In this document: in pieces, positions 61,163 through 64,000 of the stretch | Layout of the letters: every line of letters begins with the position of its first letter | How positions within the stretch are numbered: position 1 is the first letter of the stretch | Assembly: GCF_001887355.1 (NCBI RefSeq) | Contig: NZ_MPIN01000010.1 | Location: 247,303 to 311,302 of the forward strand | Origin: Cystobacter ferrugineus | GTDB lineage: Bacteria; Myxococcota; Myxococcia; Myxococcales; Myxococcaceae | DNA length: 64,000 bases | Direction: 5' to 3' | Translations under genes and position numbers: made by a program | The notes under the pieces: generated by a model | Seen by the model: only the letters and a program-made list of their open reading frames with translations | The model's database searches: none | What the model was told of the DNA's origin: nothing

Positions 61163-62137
61163 ATGGCATCGTCCATTCCCGACAAGATGAAGGCCGCGGC
61201 GCTCGACCACTTCGGCGGCCCAGAGGTGCTGGGTATCAAGTCCATGTCCGTGCCTGCCTGTGGCGACGACGAAATCCTCATCCGCGTCGCGGTGGCGGGG
61301 ATCGGAGTCTGGGACCACCTGGAGCGCGAAGGCGAAATGAAGGACATGGTCCCCGGCGGGCCCCACTTCCCGTACGTGCCCGGCACCGACGGAGCGGGGG
61401 AAGTCATCGCCGTGGGCAAGAACGTGAAGGACCGCAAGGTCGGCGACGCCGTCTACGGCATCGCGTTCCTGAGTCCCAAGGGAGGCTTCTACGCGGAGTA
61501 CGTCGCGGTGAAGGCGGAGCATGCGGCGAAGGTGCCCAAGGGGCTGAAGGTGGAAGAGGCCGCGGCGCTCGGGGGGGATGGTGTCACGGCCATCCAGGGC
61601 CTGGAGGACCATCTCCAGCTCGAGTCCGGGCAAAAGCTGCTGCTCTTCGGAGCCAGTGGAGGCCTGGGGCACCTCGCGCTGCAACTGGCCCGGAGGATGG
61701 GGGCGAAGGTGCTGGCGGTCGCCTCCGGCGAGGACGGCGTGGAGTTGGTCAGGAGGCTGGGCGCCGACGCGGTGGTGGACGGCAAACGGGGAGACGTGGA
61801 GAAGGCCTGCCGCGACTTCGCGCCGGAAGGCTTCGACGCCGCGCTGGTGCTGGCGAAGGGTGACGCCGCCGAGCCCCTGCTCCGCCACGTCCGCAAGGGA
61901 GGGCGCATCGCGTACCCGAACGGCGTGGAGCCCGCGCCGAAAGGGCCCGAAGGGGTTGAGACGAAGGCCTACGACGGCATCCCCAACCTCCAGTCCCTCG
62001 AACGCATCAACGAGCTGGTCGAAGCCGGCCCCTTCCACATGGAGATTGGCCGCGTCTACGCGCTGGAGGAGGCGGCGAAGGCGCAGCAGGAGGTGCTCAA
62101 GCACCACCTGGGCAAGTTCGTGATGCGAATCAACTGA
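61163..62137 (+). CDS. Zinc-independent quinone oxidoreductase (MDR family)
   Basis: 324 residues. N-terminal GroES-like domain with KMKAAALDHFGGPEVLGIKS and YVPGTDGAGEVIAVGKNVKD, then a Rossmann domain with LLFGASGGLGHLALQLARRM. No zinc-binding cysteine set, so the quinone reductase/enoyl reductase type. GGAG nine bases before the ATG. Single gene ended by a hairpin at 62144-62177. Confidence 0.92.
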   Translation: MASSIPDKMKAAALDHFGGPEVLGIKSMSVPACGDDEILIRVAVAGIGVWDHLEREGEMKDMVPGGPHFPYVPGTDGAGEVIAVGKNVKDRKVGDAVYGIAFLSPKGGFYAEYVAVKAEHAAKVPKGLKVEEAAALGGDGVTAIQGLEDHLQLESGQKLLLFGASGGLGHLALQLARRMGAKVLAVASGEDGVELVRRLGADAVVDGKRGDVEKACRDFAPEGFDAALVLAKGDAAEPLLRHVRKGGRIAYPNGVEPAPKGPEGVETKAYDGIPNLQSLERINELVEAGPFHMEIGRVYALEEAAKAQQEVLKHHLGKFVMRIN

Positions 62138-62143
62138 CGCTCC

Positions 62144-62177
62144 CCGGAAGGCGCTCTGTGTCCAGGGAGCCTTCCGG
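62144..62177. terminator. Hairpin after oxidoreductase
   Basis: CCGGAAGGC and GCCTTCCGG pair perfectly (9 bp, 16-base loop) seven bases after the stop. Confidence 0.6.
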
Positions 62178-62280
62178 CCCCCTCCCTCGGGCCACACTCA
62201 TCGGTACCCCGGAGTGGATGGGCGATCAGCCGAGGAAGCGCCGCTCCCAGCGCCGCACGTCCTCGAGGGTGAAATCGAGC

Positions 62281-62580
62281 ATGGTGGGAGCGCTCTTCCA
62301 GTCGGGCAACATCGGCTTCATGCGCCAGCAGCTGCGCTACCTCTACTCCACGCCCCACCAACAAGGACGCCGCCTTCGAGCTGGCGCTCACGCCCACCCT
62401 GGCCGTGCGCGGCGCCTACAAGTTCGGCAAGAGCCGGGTGGGGCCTCGCGCGGCTGCCCTTCAACCTGGGGCTGGAGAACGAGCGCTTCCGCAACGCCTT
62501 CTCCGCGACGCTCTTCTCCGAGCTGGCGCCCTCCGCGGACACCAACGTGCGGGTGGAGCTCAACGTCGGGCAGAACACCG
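62281..62580 (+). pseudogene. Outer-membrane beta-barrel protein fragment, frameshifted
   Basis: Three frames join into one protein-like string: GALFQSGNIGFMRQQLRYLY, then TNKDAAFELALTPTLAVRG and AYKFGKSRVG, then GLARLPFNLGLENERFRNAF and NVRVELNVGQNTG. Alternating hydrophobic residues suggest outer-membrane strands. The shifts fall near 62356 (run of four C's) and at 62447-62450 (run of four G's), each consistent with one extra base. Neither end of the gene is present. Confidence 0.5.
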
Positions 62581-62799
62581 GGGAACAAGGAGGCGTACTT
62601 CCCGCTGAAGAACCCGGCCCTCATCACCATGCCGCTGGCGTTCCTGGTGGGGTGGGTGGTGTCCCTGCTGACGCCCGAGCCCGACGCGGCCGCCCGCTTC
62701 CCCGAGGTCCGCCACCGCATGCACGTGGGGGCCGAGGCCGATGCACCTCCAGCGCCAACCGCCTCCGCCGCGGCGTCTCCGGGGGGCACGACGCACTGA
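62581..62799 (+). pseudogene. Sodium-solute symporter C-terminal fragment
   Basis: A frame entered through a G4 run just before 62585 reads NKEAYFPLKNPALITMPLAF, LVGWVVSLLTPEPDAAARFP and EVRHRMHVGAEAD. The FPLKNPAL...PLAF...VSLLTPE and RxHxG endings are those of ActP/VC_2705-type acetate symporters. Only the last helix and tail remain, joined directly to the unrelated fragment before it. Confidence 0.55.
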
Positions 62800-62896
62800 A
62801 GCACCCGTCGGCCGCACGCCGGGGCCACGCGGCGGGAGGCCGGATGTCAGGGTGGAGTAGTAGGCACCTCTCCCCACCATCAAGGGAGAGGCACTC

Positions 62897-63487
62897 ATGA
62901 AGCGGACGATTCTGGTGTGTGTCACGGCCGTTGCACTCTCGGGCTCTGCCTGGGCTCAGGACAAGTCGCAGAAGCCCGCCGAGCCGGCGGCCGCCGCGGA
63001 CATGACGAAGTTCGGCCCGGGGGCGCGCAAGCCGACCAACGAGAAGCAGACGAAGAAGGAGGTCGAGGAGTTCTTCAAGCTGCAGGAGGAGCTTGGGAAG
63101 AAGGGCGACTTCGAGGGGATGCTCGCGTCGATCGACTTCCCCGTCTACATGGCCACCGACGACCTGAAGGGCGTGCCCGAGGCCAAGGAGTATGGCCGCG
63201 AGGAGTACGTCGCGATGATGGCCCCCATGTACGAGAACATGCCCAAGGACGTGAAGCTGACGCACAAGTACACGATCAGTGTCCTCTCGGACTCGCTGGT
63301 GAGCGTGATCGACGACTTCACGATGACCTCGGGCAAGCAGAAGGTCACCGGCAAGAACACGTCCCTGCTCGTGAAGCGGGACGGGAAGTGGAAGTCGAAG
63401 ACGATGATCGAGGCCGGCTACGGCGGAATGCCCGGCCCCGAGGGCGCCAGCGGCGGCGCGAAGACGCCGCCCGAAGGCAAGAAGTAG
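62897..63487 (+). CDS. Exported protein, NTF2/SnoaL-like
   Basis: 196 residues. Cleavable signal peptide (MKRTILVCVTAVALSGSAWA) then a soluble domain with KKEVEEFFKLQEELGKKGDF, IDFPVYMATDDLKGV, EYVAMMAPMYENMP and SLLVKRDGKWKSKTMIEAGY, resembling a cone-shaped NTF2-like fold. A Gly/Pro/Lys-rich tail ends it. Purine-rich GGGAGAGG precedes the ATG. Periplasmic; function unknown. Confidence 0.8.
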   Translation: MKRTILVCVTAVALSGSAWAQDKSQKPAEPAAAADMTKFGPGARKPTNEKQTKKEVEEFFKLQEELGKKGDFEGMLASIDFPVYMATDDLKGVPEAKEYGREEYVAMMAPMYENMPKDVKLTHKYTISVLSDSLVSVIDDFTMTSGKQKVTGKNTSLLVKRDGKWKSKTMIEAGYGGMPGPEGASGGAKTPPEGKK

Positions 63488-63505
63488 ACGGGCCTGTCAC
63501 GGGTT

Positions 63506-63534
63506 CCCCGGCAAGGCCGTCTGACTTGCCGGGG
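63506..63534. terminator. Convergent hairpin
   Basis: CCCCGGCAAG and CTTGCCGGGG form a perfect 10-bp stem with a nine-base loop, between the rightward 62897 gene and the leftward AraC gene. Confidence 0.65.
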
Positions 63535-63550
63535 GCGACCCTGGTGATGC

Positions 63551-64000
63551 TCAAGCGGCATCTCGCAGCCGGGCGTAATGACTCGGAGGCTGGCCGATGT
63601 GTCGGCTGAACGCCGTGCTGAAGGCCCTGGCGGACGAATACCCGACGCGCTCCGCGACCTCCGAGACGCTGTGTTTGTCCTGCCGCAGGAGGTCGCGCGC
63701 GACGGCCATGCGCCACGCCAGCAGGTACTCCATGGGCGCCTTCCCGACCGTCTTCGTGAAGCGGTCGAAGAACGCCGAGCGGGAGAGCGCCGACACCTTC
63801 GCAAGCTGCGCCACGGTCCACTGGCGGGACACGTGTCTGTGCATCTCGCGGATCGCGGGCGCGAGCCGCGGGTCGGCCAGACCGCGCAGCAGACCGGGCG
63901 GCGCGTCATGGCCCGGAGCAGCGCGCAGCGCTTCGATCAGCAGCACTTCCACCAATCGCTTGAGCACCAGCTCGCGTCCGGCGCGGCGCTCCAGCGCTTC
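63551..64000 (-). CDS. AraC-family regulator, 5' part outside the window
   Basis: The C-terminal 150 residues are present; the frame continues past the right edge. Two helix-turn-helix motifs: QWTVAQLAKVSALSRSAFFD and SVSEVAERVGYSSARAFSTA, ending FSRHIGQPPSHYARLRDAA. The preceding part (LEVLLIEALR, GLADPRLAPAIREMHRHVSR) resembles the linker of cupin-type (AraC_binding_2/Cupin_6) regulators. The effector domain cannot be seen. Confidence 0.9.
   Translation of the reverse strand, partial: EALERRAGRELVLKRLVEVLLIEALRAAPGHDAPPGLLRGLADPRLAPAIREMHRHVSRQWTVAQLAKVSALSRSAFFDRFTKTVGKAPMEYLLAWRMAVARDLLRQDKHSVSEVAERVGYSSARAFSTAFSRHIGQPPSHYARLRDAA

Noticed and set aside
1-64000. tRNA, rRNA or other structural RNA genes
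   Set aside because: I saw no tRNA-like T-loop (GGTTCRA) with matching acceptor arms or rRNA sequence; a covariance-model search would decide.

Overview
The window is high-GC DNA that reads as a myxobacterial chromosome, most likely suborder Cystobacterineae (Myxococcus, Archangium, Cystobacter or Melittangium relatives). The evidence is a bactofilin gene of BacM type directly after parA-parB, a dense parS cluster beside parA, DUF2381-type and kinase-satellite proteins, SitA-like polymorphic toxins, many lipoproteins and GTG starts. The genus cannot be fixed from the sequence alone. The window covers the replication-origin neighbourhood. dnaA reads rightward at 35.2 kb, and rpmH-rnpA-yidD-yidC-jag-(small ORF)-mnmE reads leftward from 34.9 kb. 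mnmG, rsmG and parA-parB-bacM-lipoprotein follow, also leftward, between 18.3 and 9.3 kb. About 1.6 kb upstream of parA is a non-coding array of at least 18 parS-like palindromes.

Layout. 0-9 kb: a partial transposase-like N-terminus at the edge, a small two-gene cassette, an MFS transporter, a CBS protein and an M50 site-2 protease with CBS domains, a frameshifted DUF2381 gene with its lipoprotein partner, and the ergothioneine pair egtB-egtD. 9-16.4 kb: chromosome segregation and cytoskeleton (bacM, parB, parA, parS array), then a membrane protein, a toxin remnant with a frameshifted SMI1/KNR4 immunity gene, and rsmG. 16.5-31.2 kb: mnmG and mnmE, separated by about 11.5 kb holding tandem lipoproteins, an epoxide hydrolase, a two-domain M16 peptidase, a SitA-like toxin with its immunity gene, an alpha/beta hydrolase, SppA and a Uma2 protein. 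31-37 kb: the membrane-insertion and RNase P block and dnaA. 37-51 kb: mostly housekeeping and envelope genes (methyltransferase, histidine kinase, catalytic/non-catalytic M16 pair, thioesterase, MFS, CapA-like lipoprotein) plus a papain-fold toxin with a probable immunity gene. 51.9-54.1 kb: a second copy of the SitA-like toxin/immunity module, lacking its export signal and flanked by a duplicated gene end. 54-64 kb: an accessory zone with kinase-satellite proteins, a CHAP-LysM hydrolase, a LysR/SDR module, an oxidoreductase and several gene remnants (HNH nuclease, Ser/Thr kinase, outer-membrane protein, sodium-solute symporter). It ends in a partial AraC regulator.

How the parts work together. 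ParB loaded at the parS array and the ParA ATPase would segregate the origin region, and BacM is a cytoskeletal bactofilin from the same operon. YidC, YidD, RnpA, RpmH and Jag are the usual membrane-insertion and RNA-processing genes beside dnaA, and MnmE with MnmG modifies tRNA wobble uridine. Around this core lie several toxin/immunity modules in different states: one intact lipoprotein toxin pair, one signal-less copy, one papain-fold toxin pair and one orphan frameshifted immunity gene. Several frameshifts are one-base changes in short G or C runs, so assembly error must be excluded before calling decay.
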